From: Candidatus Woesearchaeota archaeon
GTDB lineage: Archaea > Nanobdellota > Nanobdellia > Woesearchaeales > ARS49
DNA: 5,346 nucleotides
Direction of reading: 5' to 3'
NCBI GenBank assembly: GCA_016203345.1
Contig: JACQMZ010000023.1
Coordinates: forward strand, 1-5,346
The translations under genes were made by a program, and so were the position numbers. The notes below the pieces were generated by a model. It was not told the DNA's origin. It ran no database searches and saw only the letters and a list, made by a program, of their open reading frames with translations. Below are positions 5,313 through 5,346 of this stretch, in pieces. Every line of letters starts with the position of its first letter. Position 1 is the stretch's first letter.

Positions 5313-5346
5313 GCGTCTCAAAAACCACCATGATGGTGTCCCGTCC

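Larger units (their letters stand above)
5069..5346. other. Intergenic region with no supported complete gene
   Basis: Apart from the palindromic units described separately, I see no gene here. An ACTACG/CGTAGT inverted pair (5184-5189 with 5207-5212) encloses two GGCAA copies. At the right edge all three minus-strand frames are open only briefly (stops at 5320-5318, 5298-5296 and 5294-5292). A plus-strand ATG at 5330 begins a frame of only five complete codons before the window ends. Either could belong to a gene beyond the edge. No tRNA cloverleaf, CRISPR repeat or rRNA segment was recognised. Confidence 0.55.

Noticed and set aside
5069..5346. CRISPR array, tRNA or C/D box RNA in the repeat-rich spacer
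   Set aside because: The repeats alternate in orientation with uneven spacing, unlike CRISPR. No cloverleaf or paired C and D boxes were found.
5292..5346. Short minus-strand frames entering from the right edge (ending at 5318, 5296 and 5292)
   Set aside because: Only 8-17 residues of each are visible, with no family signature, so none can be called a partial gene.

Overview
The window looks archaeal. The reasons are an AbrB-PhoU regulator of the archaeal type, a DUF99/endonuclease dU protein, and TATA-like boxes placed about 24-28 bases upstream of first-gene start codons with no room for a Shine-Dalgarno leader. By contrast, genes inside operons carry GGAGG-type sites. A DPANN or euryarchaeal host is possible, but the sequence does not let me place it more precisely.

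Layout. (1) Bases 1-1869, minus strand: a two-gene operon. A degenerate J-domain/Ser-Thr kinase fusion is followed, through an ATGA overlap and a strong internal ribosome site, by a von Willebrand factor A (vWA) protein that runs off the left edge. (2) Bases 1870-1980: an AT-rich divergent promoter region with a 17-bp dyad. (3) Bases 1981-2958, plus strand: the AbrB-PhoU regulator, apparently leaderless. (4) Bases 5030-2921, minus strand: a three-gene operon of an M3-like HExxH metallopeptidase, a DUF99/endonuclease dU-like protein and a 43-residue zinc-ribbon protein. Both junctions are ATGA overlaps, and the last gene runs 38 bases into the 3' end of the convergent AbrB-PhoU gene. (5) Bases 5031-5346: no supported complete gene. 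This stretch holds the peptidase promoter and a cluster of palindromic repeats in which one 13-19 base motif recurs five times in strictly alternating orientation.

How the genes may work together: the kinase-vWA pair resembles the kinase/vWA core of TerY-P-type signalling modules, with the vWA protein as a likely partner or substrate (inference). The peptidase, deaminated-base repair-like protein and zinc ribbon are translationally coupled, which suggests co-expression but not an obvious shared pathway. The DUF99 protein has Asn where I recall the family having a conserved Asp, so its activity is uncertain. The most notable items are the overlooked zinc-ribbon gene, the kinase-vWA pair with its HPD-less J domain, the possible Asp-to-Asn change in DUF99, and the alternating palindromic repeats.
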